This document shows, piece after piece, positions 48,801 to 62,204 of a stretch of 64,000 nt of DNA. The position numbers were made by a program, and so were the translations under genes. Origin of the DNA: Scatophagus argus (lineage: Eukaryota > Chordata > Actinopteri > Scatophagidae); NCBI RefSeq assembly GCF_020382885.2, contig NC_058503.1, positions 20,469,535 through 20,533,534 of the forward strand, in the 5' to 3' direction. Numbering within the stretch: position 1 is the stretch's first letter; every line of letters starts with the position of its first letter. The notes under the pieces are model-generated. The model did no database searches. It was not told where the DNA came from and saw nothing but the letters and a program-made list of their open reading frames with translations.

Positions 48801-51800
48801 TGGTATACAATAACAGAGCAAATACATTAACGCTAAGCAACTCTGGAAAGACATTACTCATTCTGTGCTATGAGAGAATTGTGAAAGCATTGCTTAAAGG
48901 CAATATATGAAGCCAACGCTCCCAACAGTTCGAGACAGGTAGTTTCTATGGCACTGAATACAGAATCAACAACACAGTATTTAGATGACAGCTGCTGGCT
49001 AAAGACCTGCTGTTTTCTTTTCCTCCCTGGAACGTGCTGTCATAAATTCCCATACACTACATGTCTACAGAAAACCAGCTCTTGAACACAACTACAGATA
49101 TGAACTGGGATTTTGATACTTTTACCTGCCTATAGTCGCCCTTTAGTTGGCTTTTTAACAATCCTGCCCCACCGAGTGTCACCGTTTGAAATGAAATGGT
49201 CAACGCCGAGGCCAACGCAAGTCTCTCTTGAACGTGTTTAATGCGTTCTGCAGAAGCTCTCCCTACACGTGAGATATTTTTCCACTGTCTGTGAATATCT
49301 TAACACAACTCAGACCAAACTTCTAAGCTCATGTGCTTATGTTGCCTTTCTAGCTGGAGGATTAGGAACTTCATAAAGATACAAGGATGTTAAAATCTGC
49401 TCTGAACTTGAGTTTGAGCTGTGGGGATGGCAACGTCAGCACAATCAATCACTCCGGTCCAGAGCAAGATAACAGAACCCTCTCATTCCCAGGGCGTCAA
49501 ATACCGCCCTTTTGGCACGTCCCTTGGTGCTTTATCCAAGGCCAGAGAGTATGCACTGAAATTCACAGCCACAGACACACATGAACACGCACACAAACAT
49601 TTCAGGCAGTGCCACAGCATGTGGTAGGAGCTACTGAGGATTCACGGGAGGTGGGGAGGTGGGGAGGGGGGGGCATTTCCCTCTCAGGTGTGATTTACAA
49701 CCTCAGACTCCTACTTCTCTTTTTACAGCACTAATTATAGACACACACACACACACACACACACAGCCTCTGGCAGGTACGTTAGGTATCCAAAAAAAAA
49801 AAAGGGGGAAAAAAAATCCTTACTCAGCATAAAAAGCCTTCATCAGAGGTGCTTTCTCACGAGTCTGGACTCACCACCAGTGACTAGCAGTCGAGCTCGG
49901 CTCTTTAATTCAGTCCCCACTTTTGTCTCATTTTTCCTGTTGAAATGTGTCTCAGGTCATTATGTCTGTGATGACTACGACTGTGTTTTATCAAGGTAAA
50001 CCAAAACATTTGTGTTTTACAGTCACAGTTATTAGCAGCACAGAGTAGGTCTCATTTTAAGGAATGCCGTTCATACAATGTCTGTTCTGAATTAACTTAT
50101 TAGCTTGTTGTTTGTGTTTTTGTCTTTCCTGTCTTGAACAAATGGCGAACCTCGTGTGGTATATCAAGCAGCAGGAAACACGCTAACAGTGACCCCGCAG
50201 CTCAGAGGAGACCTGTGTAAAGTGCGTCATAATCCCCGCTTTGTAAACATCAGTGGACTGGATGTTGCACTTTGCTATTTTACAGAACAGATCTTAGCAG
50301 GTCTGTTACACTGTCGCCGGAGTAATTACAGCCATAGCAAGGCCTGACTGTCCAGCATAGAATTAGTGACATGAGGTATGAGGGACACAGGATGCCTGGA
50401 GGACACAGAATGACTTTGTCTTCTAATTCCAGGATTAAGATGACTTGTAAAAGGGTCTGTTATTAGAAAAACATTTGCTTTTAATAGCAGCTTGTGATTA
50501 AAGATTAGACAGATGAATAAGTGTGAGCAGCAGAGCTGGTGAGGCAGTTTTGTGATTGTGTGTGTGTGTGTGCATATGTGTGTTATATTATATTCAGTTT
50601 TGTTGTCCCTGTTCTTAACTGTTTTGTTCATTCCTGTGTTAAGTACATTGAGAGCAATGAAAATAATGAAGTCAGATTCCTCGTATGTGAGCACACACTT
50701 GGCCAACAGAGCTTGTTCTGACTCTGGAGGCCCAGAATCAGATTCTGCAGATTAAGCATATTTCTAAGTAGGTTTTTTGTCCTTGTCTGATTCCAGAGGT
50801 GCACGGGACTGAGAATCCACTCACCAAAAGACCTGCCATTGATGCTTGGTTTTGGCAGGAGTCGGCCATTAAGCATCACCTGAACGAACGCAAAACCAAG
50901 ATGAAGACGAATCAGCTAGAGGACCCTCGAACCCAGAGAGCCCCTCAGGTCTGAGCTAAACCCCCTACTATTGTTGAGCGACAATTCAAGGACTCATTTC
51001 CTTACAACGTATTAAGAATCAACGTATTAATTGCTGTGGAGCAAAGTTTTAAAATGTGCGGGATTCCACTTCTTTGATCAAAAGTTCTTTTCACAGTCAC
51101 GTTGGCCTTTTTTCAAAGCATTTAAAAGGCCACAACGGACGTGGAGGTAAATTCATTTATTTAAAAATGCAGTATCTTACAACATTGATCTACGGGTCCT
51201 GGAATTAACTGGTCTGCTCCCGTAAAAATAAATACATTTACAACACCAGTATTTGTTTGTGTTGTGCCATAACTGACACCCTGACCCTAACCCTAACTGG
51301 AATTAAAAGCTGCAGTAAAAGGGGTTTATTTCTGCACACTGCGGCATCCCAGCTTATTTTGGCAGTCAAATGTCTGCCTATCAAAAGCAAGCAGTGACTA
51401 AAGGTCAGCAGGCTGCTGTGTGCTGTGGTACAGTAGTGCCCTCCTCTGGGCACTCTTACACTCTGACACACGCACGTGTGTACACACACACACACACATC
51501 ACGTGCAGACTCACACTTCTTGTCACTGACATCACGTGGACTTGATCATAACTGCCATATGCCTAATCTCAACTCTTACCGTGACGTAAACCTTCAACAC
51601 AAAACCAGATTTCATATTTTGACCCCATGCAGGAACATGCAGGGGTCTTTGTAACGTGACGTGTACGAAGAGATTTTTGACTGCTAAACATGATCGATGC
51701 AAATATACATTTATGTGCTGTGATGGTCAGCTCACAGATACATTTTGCATATCTGCAGAGCCTTATGTTTGAAATTTTTTAAACTGTCTTAGACTAACTA

Positions 51801-53362
51801 TCTTTCTACTTTGAGAAGATTTTTAGCACCACGTCTGTGGATTTACTGATGCATTTCCAATTATGCATAACATTCTAGAAGCAACATAAGCTTCATTCAG
51901 ACAGAGTTGTCTCAGCTTCAATAATTGCTCATAATGAGCATCTTCACAATGAAAAGTGATATTGTTTTGCTCTGCACAGTGGAATGCGTGTTGGCAGTTT
52001 AAAGCAGTCTATAGATTACAATCCCTCACCGCCCACTATTCTTTAACACTCACTCAACGTTTCACAGTCTCAGATGCAGCTCCGCGAATAAAGACGGTTC
52101 CTGGAAAACCCTTAATGGGGTGGCGTACAAACACAGATATTCTTTCTGTTTCATGCAAATGAGCTTGGGCCCTGGGCTACGCATGTGGAGGCACATGTGT
52201 GTCTCACCAAACGATTATTTGCTCATTTTCTCCCTCACTTAACGCACTGGCCTGTCGAAAAACAAAATAAAACAAAAAATTATAAGCGGGAGGGTACAAC
52301 ACAACTGTCAAGATCATTAGGAGGAACAAAAGAGAGAATGCCGTAAAAGAAGTTGTGCAGCTGGGAGGAGTGGGGGCACTTCAGACAGCTGGTGTCAAGC
52401 ATGGACGCACTTCGTTGTGGGTGGTCATATGAGGTCAAATAATTCATAATCAATCCTTCGCTGTCAGATTTGTTACCTTTATGCCACTGATATATACTCA
52501 GTTAAAGTCCCTTTTGTGTCACATTCATATTATTGTTTTCAGGTGAATCCAGTTGTCTTGATGTTCCCTTATGTTTTTTTTTTTTCTCCATGTTTGGCGT
52601 CATTAGAAACTTTTTGATAGTAAATTTGTTGATAAATTTAAAGACGTGACAAACGGAAACATTTTCAGTTGCATGGGAAGCAAATTGTAGAGAAAATATT
52701 TTCATATTAATAAAGTGTAAGTTAATAAAACGTGAAAAATGAAAAGAAATTAAAGGGTGGAGTTAGAAAAAAAGTGATCTTAGCGGACTTGTTGCGCGTT
52801 TCTTATCTCTGATTGAGGCTAGCAGCTCGATGCTAAGTTAGCCACTAATAACACAACACCCGAATCCCTGACCCATCAACCCATCCATACATCCATCCAT
52901 TTTCTGTACCTGGGGGCCTTCAATCCCACAACCTTAACCTTAAAGATTAATTTTATGAATTTTTTGGAAATGATAAATCCAAGGTAAAGCCTGCGGCGCT
53001 GAAAGGGCACACTTCATTATAATCTGGATTTCTCTGTTCTGCTCTTCATCTGTCTTAAATCTCCTACAGCATATCGGTGGTATGAGGGTCATCTACAGGC
53101 CCTCAGGTGTGGGTTATGTGTGTCTTCATCATGAGAAAGAGCGAGAGAGAGGTCAAAGACTGAAAGAGCAAGTGCAAAAGCGAGAGCCAGAGAGCGAAAA
53201 AAGAGTACTTTTCATCCATATGTTCAGATGTCTGATAAGGTTTGTGGCAGACTGTGCCTCCGCCTGCCCTTCCCTCTCATCTTCAGCCAACTAATCATAA
53301 GACTGGACCCCTTTGATCCCTCTGGCAGCCCGATACACTCACTGTGTGTGTGTCATGTTAAA

Positions 53363-53403
<41 letters not shown>

Positions 53404-56400
53404 TGTGTGTGTGGCCATGGCCACCTGCTGACTTAAACAGTCTAGCCACTCATGTTCCACTCCACCAGAGTCACATCAATAATATTGGCTGAACTTTCTG
53501 CTTGCCTAACTGCACCTCATAAACATGTTAGCCATAAATGTGTGCGTTTCTGACATTTTTACAAGACAAACAGAGGTATTTCATTTCTCCATTATTTTCC
53601 TGAACAGAACACATTTCTGTGCACCAAACTTGTCTTCTGATCATTTTTTCTAGTTTTTTTTTCTGCAAATGTATTTGCATGTGTGCTTTGATAAGTGCCA
53701 CAGAGTTATTGTCATCATTATTACTGGTGCTTAATGATGATCTCCCTCTTTGTCCTCTCAGAGCCCCTGTCAGCAGGAACTGGACAAGGTCTTGGAGGAG
53801 ATCTCAAAAATGACCTCCGACGACAACAGAGGCCCGTTGGAGAACCTGTACGGGCTCAAATTTCCAAACTGTGACAGACATGGACTGTACAACCTGAAAC
53901 AGGTGAGCCACGGGCGCGACGCATCGCATCACAACGTCGCATCACGTCTCACCGTTTTACCTTTAACATACACTGTGTTCACCGAGTGAGAACATTGTGG
54001 CTGGTTGAATTCATAGTGACCCCATCTGTGACACACATACGCTAATTAATCTCCATGTGAACAACCTTTATTAGACTGAACATGACAGCTTCATCAGGAA
54101 CACATTTTAAACATGGCAAAGGTGCATAACATACCAAATAATTTCCAGTAAATCCAGCAACACATTTTAGGTAAAACCTTTCAGAATAAATTGTTGTAGA
54201 TGTCATGATTAAAACAAATATTTAAATATGTTTTAAATATCAAACAAGATGCAGCTGTAAGAATCAGCAGACAAAGCACACTGGAAGACAAGATCATAAA
54301 AGAAGAAAAAAATCACCCAAAATCCAGGAAATGTAAGCAGTGCAGCCAGACCAGACTGGAAAATATTTCAACAAATAAAAACATCCAAAATATTGCAAAC
54401 AGCAAACAATTTATGTCTCGTAGGAACATGAGTTGAAAGAAGAAGGGTTTACAAGAATGACTTTATATCATAACCCATACTGGGAATATCAGGAGACCAA
54501 GGTGGTCTTCAGGAAACAAACCCAGACCAGAAGCCGGTTTGAGCAGACCTCACATAATTTATCCCCACTGCCTCCTCAGTACCAGCGTTTAGTGCGCTTA
54601 CATTATGCCAAGCATTTTCATAATGAGCAGCTACAGGACTGTCATGGTCCACAAAATGTCAACAGTTTTGTGCCGAAATGCTTTGCCTTCAGTCATTTGT
54701 CTGATGAAAACCTGCACACAAACCAGGCAACTTCTCCAGGATCCCAAACTCCGCAGGGGTGCCAAAAGCTCCACTCTTTATTACCACATCTTGAGGTATT
54801 TGTATTGAAGAAGGTCCCTGTGTTTAAATCTAGTTTTAAGGCAAGAACGGGGACTAATAGGGTTCCAGAAGCTTAGTTTAACCCCAGGGCCTTCTGGATG
54901 GCTAATCGGCCACGTCCATTTGGGTCAAAATGTCGCCTGTTCATTTATCTTTTACAATTAAAGAGCGCTCATATCCTCTGCTATCTGCTATCCAGTCTGT
55001 GTAAAAAGTGCTACGGTGTGCATGCAGTGTCCTGTGTATATCACTTCCCAGACTGGGTCAGGTACTAAAATAGAGAACAAAAATCAAACGTGATTTTTTT
55101 TTTCTTAGGGCTTGTGGAATTTTTTTGTTTATTTGACACCGGATAAATAAAACTGACTTGACTAGCGTAAATACACCAAAGAAACAACAAAGCGCTGTTG
55201 TTTTTGCCAATCCTTGCTTATACTTCATCTGCCCTGACTACAGATGCACGGTGTTGATCATGCGTCATTCAAACATGTATTTTTTTTAAATGCAAATCAA
55301 AATCCCACAGTTTCCATGGAAACCAGGTACAGCATGTCAGGCAGCCTCTGCGGTCATCAGTATTAATAAAAATATCAATATATTGACACAATTAGATTTA
55401 CTAGCTAATAGCTTGTCTTGTATCATAATGTTGACATGATATTGATGTCTGGTCCAGTAATAGGATCAGTGAAGATCATTTTGCCAACACGTGTCACATG
55501 TAGTTTGGTGCAAACTGATCTGTTTTTCTTTGATGCTTTTCCCCTCTTTTATATTCTGAAAATTATTCTGCTTCTCTAACACACACTCATGCACATCAGT
55601 TTTAGTTCCCCCTTGAATTTCCTGTCTGTTCTACAAGCTCACACACACGCACACAATCTTCTCCTCACACACACCCTCCTCTTCTTAACATGCTGCTCTT
55701 ACACACACACACAGAAACAAACAAACACATACACACACACACACACACACATGCGCGTGGAGATGTTGTCATCATGAATGAGGCAACAGCTTCTGAGCTC
55801 AAGGTTACAAGGCAATAAAACTGTTTGGCGTACTTCATGGGAAGACTTTTGTTAAACTGTCAAACTGTGCTTCCGACTGGGGGCTTGAATTTGAATTATG
55901 CTCTTCCATAGAAATCAGACAGAGGAGGACAAACAAGGTCACATATCCAGTGTTTTCGTACGAGAATAGTAGAGCAGAAAAGAAGATTTGAATAGGTGCC
56001 ACAGTTTCCTAAAGCAGGGCTCTCAACCACTCAGCCAATTTTCATCACTGGTCACAAACAACAGCATTGTTTCGGACTGGAGTCCTTGGTTCCCAGGGAG
56101 GAACACTGTACCTCCTCTACACTTGGCTCCCTTTTGGAGTTGTCCCTCCTTGTCGCGGGGTAATTACTGTAACTGTCACTTTTTTTGTTCTTTCTCATCG
56201 GAGGAAGAAAATGGAAAGTCTTTTCTTTCCCCCCTGCTCTTCATTCTTTTCGCTGTCCCCTCCACGGCCGCCCCGCGTGCTCGGCGTAAACTGTGTCCAC
56301 TTCAATTATGACCTCATTTCTGAGCTGAGTTGGGGGGGGGGGGCTCTGCTGTTGGGAGGGGGGGGGGGGCAGGGGGCTGCCTGTGTGTGTGTGTGTGCGT

Positions 56401-56542
56401 GTAGCTGTGGATGAGCTGTGAGTTGCGAGTGGGGGGCATGACCTGAGGATGGGTTGTTATTGGGTAAGTGTTGTCCCACCCGGACCATAGCCCTCAGTCT
56501 CGTCCAATGGCCAAATCCACTGATCCACAAGTACACATGCGT

Positions 56543-56606
<64 letters not shown>

Positions 56607-56891
56607 CTCAAGCCACCGTACACCATGCTTCATTAACGCACCCCGTACTTCCCACTGTGCATCTTTACCCCTCCCTCTCTTTTCCAGTGTTTTCCAACTT
56701 GTCTAGTTTGTGTTTTTCTTCCCTCTCTCCAGTGCAACATGTCCACCCACGGCCAGCGGGGCGAGTGCTGGTGCGTTAACCCCTTAACGGGGGTCCAGAT
56801 TCCAGCGACTCCTAAAGTCAGAGGGGATCCAAACTGTAACCAGTTCCAGGAGGAGCTCAGAGTGATGCCCACTGCAGCAGCGACTCGCTAG
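42453..56891 (+). CDS. igfbp2: igfbp2, insulin-like growth factor-binding protein 2
   Basis: Secreted carrier that binds IGF-I/II and controls their access to receptors. Exons 42453-42807, 50797-50948, 53762-53902, 56733-56891 (stop TAG 56889-56891); phases 1, 0, 0 agree. Product is 268 residues. Signal peptide [19 protein letters not shown]-terminal IGFBP domain with 12 Cys including GCGCCPVC and the IGFBP2-type text [19 protein letters not shown] and [15 protein letters not shown]. Then a variable linker, and a C-terminal thyroglobulin type-1 domain ([24 protein letters not shown]) with integrin-binding RGD in KVRGDPNC. The ATG has a strong context (A at -3, G at +4). Teleosts have igfbp2a and igfbp2b; which one this is cannot be settled here. 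Intron 1 is 8 kb, as in other IGFBP2 genes with a long first intron. Confidence 0.97.
44222..44255. repeat. Near-perfect palindrome, 16-bp arms
   Basis: TATAGACTATCATGAT and ATCATGGTAGTCTATA pair at 15 of 16 positions around a 2-base centre; the single mismatch would be a G-U pair in RNA. Confidence 0.85.
46233..46262. repeat. Perfect inverted repeat, 12-bp arms
   Basis: ATAATAAACCCT - TTTTTC - AGGGTTTATTAT in igfbp2 intron 1, next to an AAT-rich run. Confidence 0.85.
48087..48102 (+). promoter_or_regulatory. CTCF-like motif in igfbp2 intron 1
   Basis: CCAACAGAGGGCGCTG has one mismatch to the CTCF core consensus and the GGGCGCT extension typical of strong sites. Confidence 0.35.
49741..49765. 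repeat. (AC)n microsatellite in igfbp2 intron 1
   Basis: About twelve perfect AC units. Confidence 0.9.
50797..50948 (+). CDS. igfbp2: igfbp2 exon 2: linker domain
   Basis: Acceptor tgattccag, donor gtctga, phase 0. Encodes [20 protein letters not shown] and [23 protein letters not shown] matches the same point in mammalian IGFBP2. The linker is shorter than in mammals. Confidence 0.93.
50949..53761. other. igfbp2 intron 2 (2.8 kb)
   Basis: No gene seen. Contains CA/GT tracts near 51470-51500 and at 53365-53412. Confidence 0.6.
53365..53412. repeat. (GT)n microsatellite in igfbp2 intron 2
   Basis: Near-continuous GT run with one C interruption, about 350 bases upstream of exon 3. Confidence 0.9.
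53762..53902 (+). CDS. igfbp2: igfbp2 exon 3: start of thyroglobulin type-1 domain
   Basis: Acceptor tcctctcag, donor gtgagc. Encodes [36 protein letters not shown] and LYNLKQ. Confidence 0.96.
55120..55160 (+). mobile_element. Possible retroposon tail
   Basis: T-rich DNA followed by GGATAAATAAAACTGACTTG resembles the other tails in the window; weaker match. Confidence 0.3.
55638..55756. repeat. Imperfect CA-rich tract in igfbp2 intron 3
   Basis: Several CA runs broken by TCTTCTCC-type and AAACAAAC segments. Confidence 0.8.
56332..56377 (+). repeat. Two long G-tracts (quadruplex-prone)
   Basis: A run of 12 G at 56332-56343, then GGG-A-12G and a further G run ending about 56377, all on one strand, 355 bases before igfbp2 exon 4. 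Confidence 0.8.
56544..56605. repeat. Long (CA)n microsatellite in igfbp2 intron 3
   Basis: About 31 uninterrupted CA units ending 127 bases before the exon 4 acceptor. Confidence 0.95.
56733..56891 (+). CDS. igfbp2: igfbp2 exon 4: end of thyroglobulin domain, RGD, stop
   Basis: Acceptor ccctctctccag. Encodes [35 protein letters not shown] and a short tail ending AAATR. RGD is conserved. Confidence 0.96.
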   Translation, partial: CNMSTHGQRGECWCVNPLTGVQIPATPKVRGDPNCNQFQEELRVMPTAAATR

Positions 56892-58082
56892 CACAGCCCA
56901 GCACACCTTATGGCAGGGCAGAGTTTTCCTAAAAATTCAAAATTTTTCCATTATGAAGGTTTTCAATCTACACGCAAGCAAGTGTCTGTATTTGAAGGCT
57001 TTGTCTTCATTTTATAAATTTACAATTAAATATATATTTTATATGATATTGGCAGCCTCCTTTAAAGTTGCAGTGACTGATTGGTTTGGCCACTCAGAGG
57101 CAGCAGAAGTTCGAATCACATTTCCCTCATTTCCCACTTTGTACATCCACGGTTCCTCCTCTCGCCTCTGCTCCTCGTCTTAGTCCCTCCCACCTGAGAT
57201 GGTGTGGACACATGGAGAGAGGGGTCAAGAAAAGATTTAACAAAATGAGACCTCCATGCTTCAAAGCCGTCGTTTTAAAGCGACGTGTGGCACAGCTGCA
57301 TCATCTGTCCATTGTTTTGTTACAGCCTTCTGCTGTATTTTGAATGTCTGTCAGTGTTTGGGACAGCTCTTATTTCACTTTTAATTTAATTCACATTGTG
57401 GCATAATGTAGTATAAGTAGCATCAAAGTGAAATGTTCAATCACACATTTGATTATCTTAAATAATCAATATAACTTGTGAATACAATAGGAATATTTGT
57501 AAAGTTCTACTCCAGCCATGTTTTGTGTATTTCAGTTGTGTCACCCCTCATGGGTGCTGAAAAGACTTCAGCTAACGACACACCTGTGCGTCCTCGCTCA
57601 TAGCTCCTCGAGAAGCGTTTCAGGAACTGAGACATCCTTCACGCTGGCATTTCTGTCACAGGCAGGAGGAAGGAGGACGGAGGACAAGCAGGCACAAATT
57701 GAGAAGCCTCTTGTGGCCACTTCGTCAGCCAACGCCTGCTCAGTCCAGCAGGCATGGAGCAACATTAGCATTCATTTGGAGTTGTCTTTTTGACCCTCCG
57801 ATGAAAACAAGTCCAGTATTTGCTCTCTTTAGATCGTCACCAAGTCCTGAGAGAAATCATCTGGCTCTTCAGTTCTAAATGCCCTGCTTTGTTCATTGAA
57901 CTCTGCCAGTCTGCTGTTTGGTGCTGTGCAGCGAGCATACAGTTGCTGTGCCAGAGCTGTTCAGTTGGACCAGCTGCCTGCCGCTGCTGGAAGCAAAGCT
58001 GATGAGAGCGATGAGCTGCCACTGTTACATAAACCAACAGATAAAAACTGTTAATGTAATTTGTAATACCACATCACGTGTA

Positions 58083-58088
58083 AATAAA
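58083..58088 (+). terminator. Candidate igfbp2 poly(A) signal
   Basis: First canonical AATAAA after the igfbp2 stop, about 1.2 kb downstream. Confidence 0.4.
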
Positions 58089-58656
58089 CTGGCATCAATT
58101 TCAGATAAAATTTTCTGTAATTTTATGATATGTGATGCTATGCTAATGATGGGGCTGGACTGCCACTGTTCTATACTTAAACTTTATTTGAGTTGAGGTG
58201 CTTCTTGAAATCATTTTACATATCAAACACATGTATGCACAGTCTATAACCCATTTCAGTGCCAACTTCTTTTCCTGAATTAATACTTCAAAATCAACAT
58301 TTTTATCACCATCTTACTGCTAATTATCGATTATATCTTGTACAAATTCCCTGTAGATGCACCAAGTTTGCTTCCTACATTGTTAGCTGTAAATTAATTA
58401 AATTCTGTTTTGCTCTGACGGTGACTGAAAAAGAGTCTGATGTTTGTTCTGTTTATGACACTTGGCATTAAGTGTCATGTCAGCTCTAAAAGTGAAAACC
58501 TCGCACCATCCAAGTGTTTCTTTGAATCCACACCCATCAGTTTGAACTGTTGTCGTTTGTCAGCAGTTTTCCTATGAACACTTTTCAACTCCAAAAAGTG
58601 TCACTAAGAAAAAATGCACTTTGCTGCTGTGTGGCATCAATATTCCTATAGCTCTG

Positions 58657-58657
<1 letters not shown>

Positions 58658-58687
<30 letters not shown>
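58658..58687. repeat. (TG)n microsatellite
   Basis: About fifteen perfect TG units. Confidence 0.9.
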
Positions 58688-61600
58688 TGCTGGGGTTACT
58701 AATGAAGTGTTGACATGAGGAGGGATTAGGACGGGGGACTGACATTGACAAATGGGATACTAAGTGGGTAAAGGTGTCTATGAATAAACCGACCCAAGAA
58801 CGCAAGTGCACACAGGGACACACACACATTCACGCACACACATATTTGTGCTGCTGTCTTTAGACTGCTGTGTCTAAAGAGAGGTGACCGACGAGAGGCC
58901 TTAACAGAGGGATGAAGGGATGCCATTAATGACAGTGAATGCCCTTGACAAAACGGGACCATTCTGGAAATGAGTCTCACTTTGCACAGTATTGTCTCGC
59001 TTTTACAGGCTGTATGTGATGAGCTATGAGCAATCCCCCGTCACTGTCCTTGGACTGCTGAGCTCATCATTTGGAGTGATGGATGACATTCTCAAAAATG
59101 TATGTGTAATCCATCCAACTTAAGTAAAAACACAGAGTAAACTGATTATTCAGCAGAAGCAGCATAATCAGAAAGTTGTGTTACATATTTTTGTTGCTGC
59201 TACAGTGTCTGGAATGGCTGCCTGTGACTGAGAGCAGTAGTTTCATAACCTTCTGGCAGGTCAACAGGTCCTTGTTAAGTTAAAGCGATGCTGACATTCA
59301 TACTCATAAATCCCAGTGAGCTTCCAAGCAACACTACGCTGTTTAGTTGTGTGAAGAAAAACACATAAAGACTTCAGCAGTCACTCAAATCAAGTGGATT
59401 TGTTTCAAATGTAAAGTCTTCTTAGTTCCAGATTCCCTCTGTCTTTCCATGGACAGTATTTCTTTGTAGTCACATGCAGGTTTGTTGCAAGGAAACAACA
59501 GCAGCGACCTTAGCAGACACACTGACAGAACAAAGATACACACTTGGTTTGGCTATCAAAAAGAAGCCTTTAAGTTTGAGCTGCACAGAAGGACTGTGGA
59601 GTTTGTTTCCCGTCTTTTATTGTATAGTTGCACCAGGAGGGGATCACTTCACCCATTCAGAAGGGAGGGCTGATTAGAATGATGCAACAGTTACGACATA
59701 TGTAAAGCTTTCAATATGTTGCACACCCTAAGTACATTTTATGTATGGCTGATATTGCAAACACTTGAAAAAGCCCCCAAACAAAAGTCACCATTGATTA
59801 GTGGTCAAAATGATTCCAGACTTGGGTGTAAAGAAACACGTCTTTGAAGTTCTGGCCAAATGTGTATCATATGAGACCACTCCTGACTGGCTTTGGCCTT
59901 GTAACCTTATACATGTGCCAGTGTGCCAGTTAGCTGAGCGCTTGTCCCAAAGCACTCTTTCAGCTACAGCTTTACAGCTTTGTTCGGTTTTTTGTCCTTC
60001 TGATTTCTTTTTATTTTGCCTTATTAATGCTGGGATTTGGCAGGGAACTTGCTTTACAAAATTTGACAGCTTGGCTTGGTGTCACACATGGATCCCGGGC
60101 GTCCTCGGGTTCTTCAACACTTCAAATGGTAGTTTGAAGCTGGCCTTTTCTGAAAACAAATCAAAACAAGTGTCTTTTGTTTTGAGTTTGATAGATCAGG
60201 CACAATGGGCTGAGGACGGCAGTTTAGCAGTGGGAATAAGAGTGTGTGTGTGTGTGGTGGGGGGTTATGTGTGTGCTTGCGTGATTGTCTCTGTGTGTGT
60301 ATGTGCAAAAGTACATGTGCGTGTATTGGCCTAGAGAGCCGAAGATCTGCCCTACTTTCAGGCTACTATTTCTTTTGTTAGCATTCAGCAACTTCCCTTG
60401 ATATGTTGATGGTGGGTCTGCGTCTAAGATCCACGGAAGCTGTACTTGTTGAATGTTAACAAAATAATTGTTGTTTTATCTTCGTTAAAATGACAAGGTG
60501 TTCCAATGTTAGCAGGAAGTGCAACAGTAGAGATATTTATCTTCGAATATGGATGTATTATCTTTTAGCTTTCGAAAGACTGATTTTAAAAGAAAAAAAA
60601 AAACGTGGGCGCTAATCTATTGTGTAAAGTAGGCCTGTGGAGCACAAGCAAACCCAGAGGTAGATGAAGACTTCAGCTCTCTTATTGTCAGAGAGCAACA
60701 TAGCTGGGAATCTACACAGATGTGACATACTTGTATATTTGCACTATGCAGCAGGGCACAAAAAGAAGAATATACTGAACAAGCTGATATCCTTGAGCCA
60801 GTATGTGTTTCCAGCCTACGTCCGTGGCATTTTCAAAATAGATTCAAAGCTAAAAACCTCAATCTCGGAGAGGGAAAACTTTATTATTGCTTGGGTAGCA
60901 GCTCTGGCCATCGGTTCTCTCAGTTTACATAGCATTTTATTCACCAGATAGATTGCTGGAGATCTCTGAGCGCACTGCACTCACTAAAAAAATAAAAAAA
61001 TACAGATGGGCCAAAAACCATCACAAGTATGGCAAAAAAGGTTGCTCAAAGTTGAATCAGGAAGTCAGTCTGTAATCTGTGGTGGATGCTTACGACAATT
61101 TGGTTTGTAATTTTACCATTTGCCTTTGGATTCTCTTCCAAATAATAGCTTTAACCTGGGGGTTTGTTTTCAGCCTCTCTGTCCACTTGTGTCTCTGGCC
61201 CAGTCAGAGCTATTTTAGTTATTAAGTTATTTTTTACTAGCCCATTGGTGAAATACAGAACTACAGTCTGTTCCCTTGCATGAGAGACTAAAACGTATCA
61301 TAGCCGGAGCAGTCACATTATAACTGTGCCTTAAAATGCTCCTTTTATGGTTGGTAGGATGTCAAATCTTAATCTTAAAGTTGGTTTACTTAACATGCAG
61401 TTGTGGTTCTCACAGTCACATCCGATCCACGCTGAAGAACCCTCCATTTGGGATTCCGGGTCTAAGTCCATCTTTGATGAAAGGGCTTGGATGAAAACTA
61501 GCAGACACTTGTCTGCTGTCGTCTACCACCGGCATTGGAGGATTCCACCGCTAAGTCATGTGATTTACTTCCAACCGCTGTACATTCTTTCAAATCTCCT

Positions 61601-62157
61601 TTCATCTCCATCCTGGTGATGAAAAGAACCACCATTACCTCTTTAAGAGATAGCATTATACAAGAGCACAAGCAGTGATTTGCCAAGATCCCAATTATGC
61701 AGTGTAAACATCTGCATGCCATTTGTACACTTATGTCTTTAAATGCCACATCATTGTTTCTGAAAGTCACATTTAATGATATGAGCCCAAGCAAGTGAAA
61801 GCATCTCCAGGGTGATTGCATGTGATTTCATAGCACTGATCATCTGTTTAATCACATTAATGCACGCACAGGAATGCCTTTGTGCAGCACTTAGAGGTCT
61901 GAGAGGCACAGAAGTGCTTGGCACAGCAGTTCGACTGGGTTTCGAATGGAGTGAGGTGCGTGCGTTGATGTTAGATGTAGCCATCCAATGTTGTTGGCCT
62001 AATTATGTAATAAAAGGGGCATAAACGCTTTGAAGTCCTAAGTGCAGTTGTCAGTTTCTTTGAAGGCAAATAGTAATTGTCATGTTCACTGCCTCACAAA
62101 TCAAATCTTCTACACATGTTTCCTCCTCCCTGAAGTCAAAGTCTGTGCCCTCCCCGC

Positions 62158-62204
62158 TACATGCATGCATGCATGCATGCACGCACGCACATGCACACGC
62201 GCGC

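Larger units (their letters stand above)
42808..50796. other. igfbp2 intron 1 (8.0 kb)
   Basis: No coding exon supported on either strand. Holds near-perfect palindromes at 44222-44255 and 46233-46262, a CTCF-like motif at 48087, an AC run at 49741-49765 and a TG run near 50557. Confidence 0.6.
53903..56732. other. igfbp2 intron 3 (2.8 kb)
   Basis: Contains a 147-codon open frame at 54433-54876 of unknown meaning, a retroposon-like tail at 55135-55160, mixed CA repeats at 55638-55756, G-tracts at 56332-56377 and a long CA run at 56544-56605. Confidence 0.55.

Noticed and set aside
51270-51300. CCCTAACCCTAAC resembling telomere repeat
   Set aside because: Only two to three units; common interstitial motif in fish DNA.
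57105-57120. GTTCGAATC resembling a tRNA T-loop
   Set aside because: No matching acceptor stem, D-arm or anticodon arm around it.
59801-60334. 177-codon frame in the igfbp2 downstream region
   Set aside because: Last third is a TG repeat translated as Val/Cys, with no domain or splice context.
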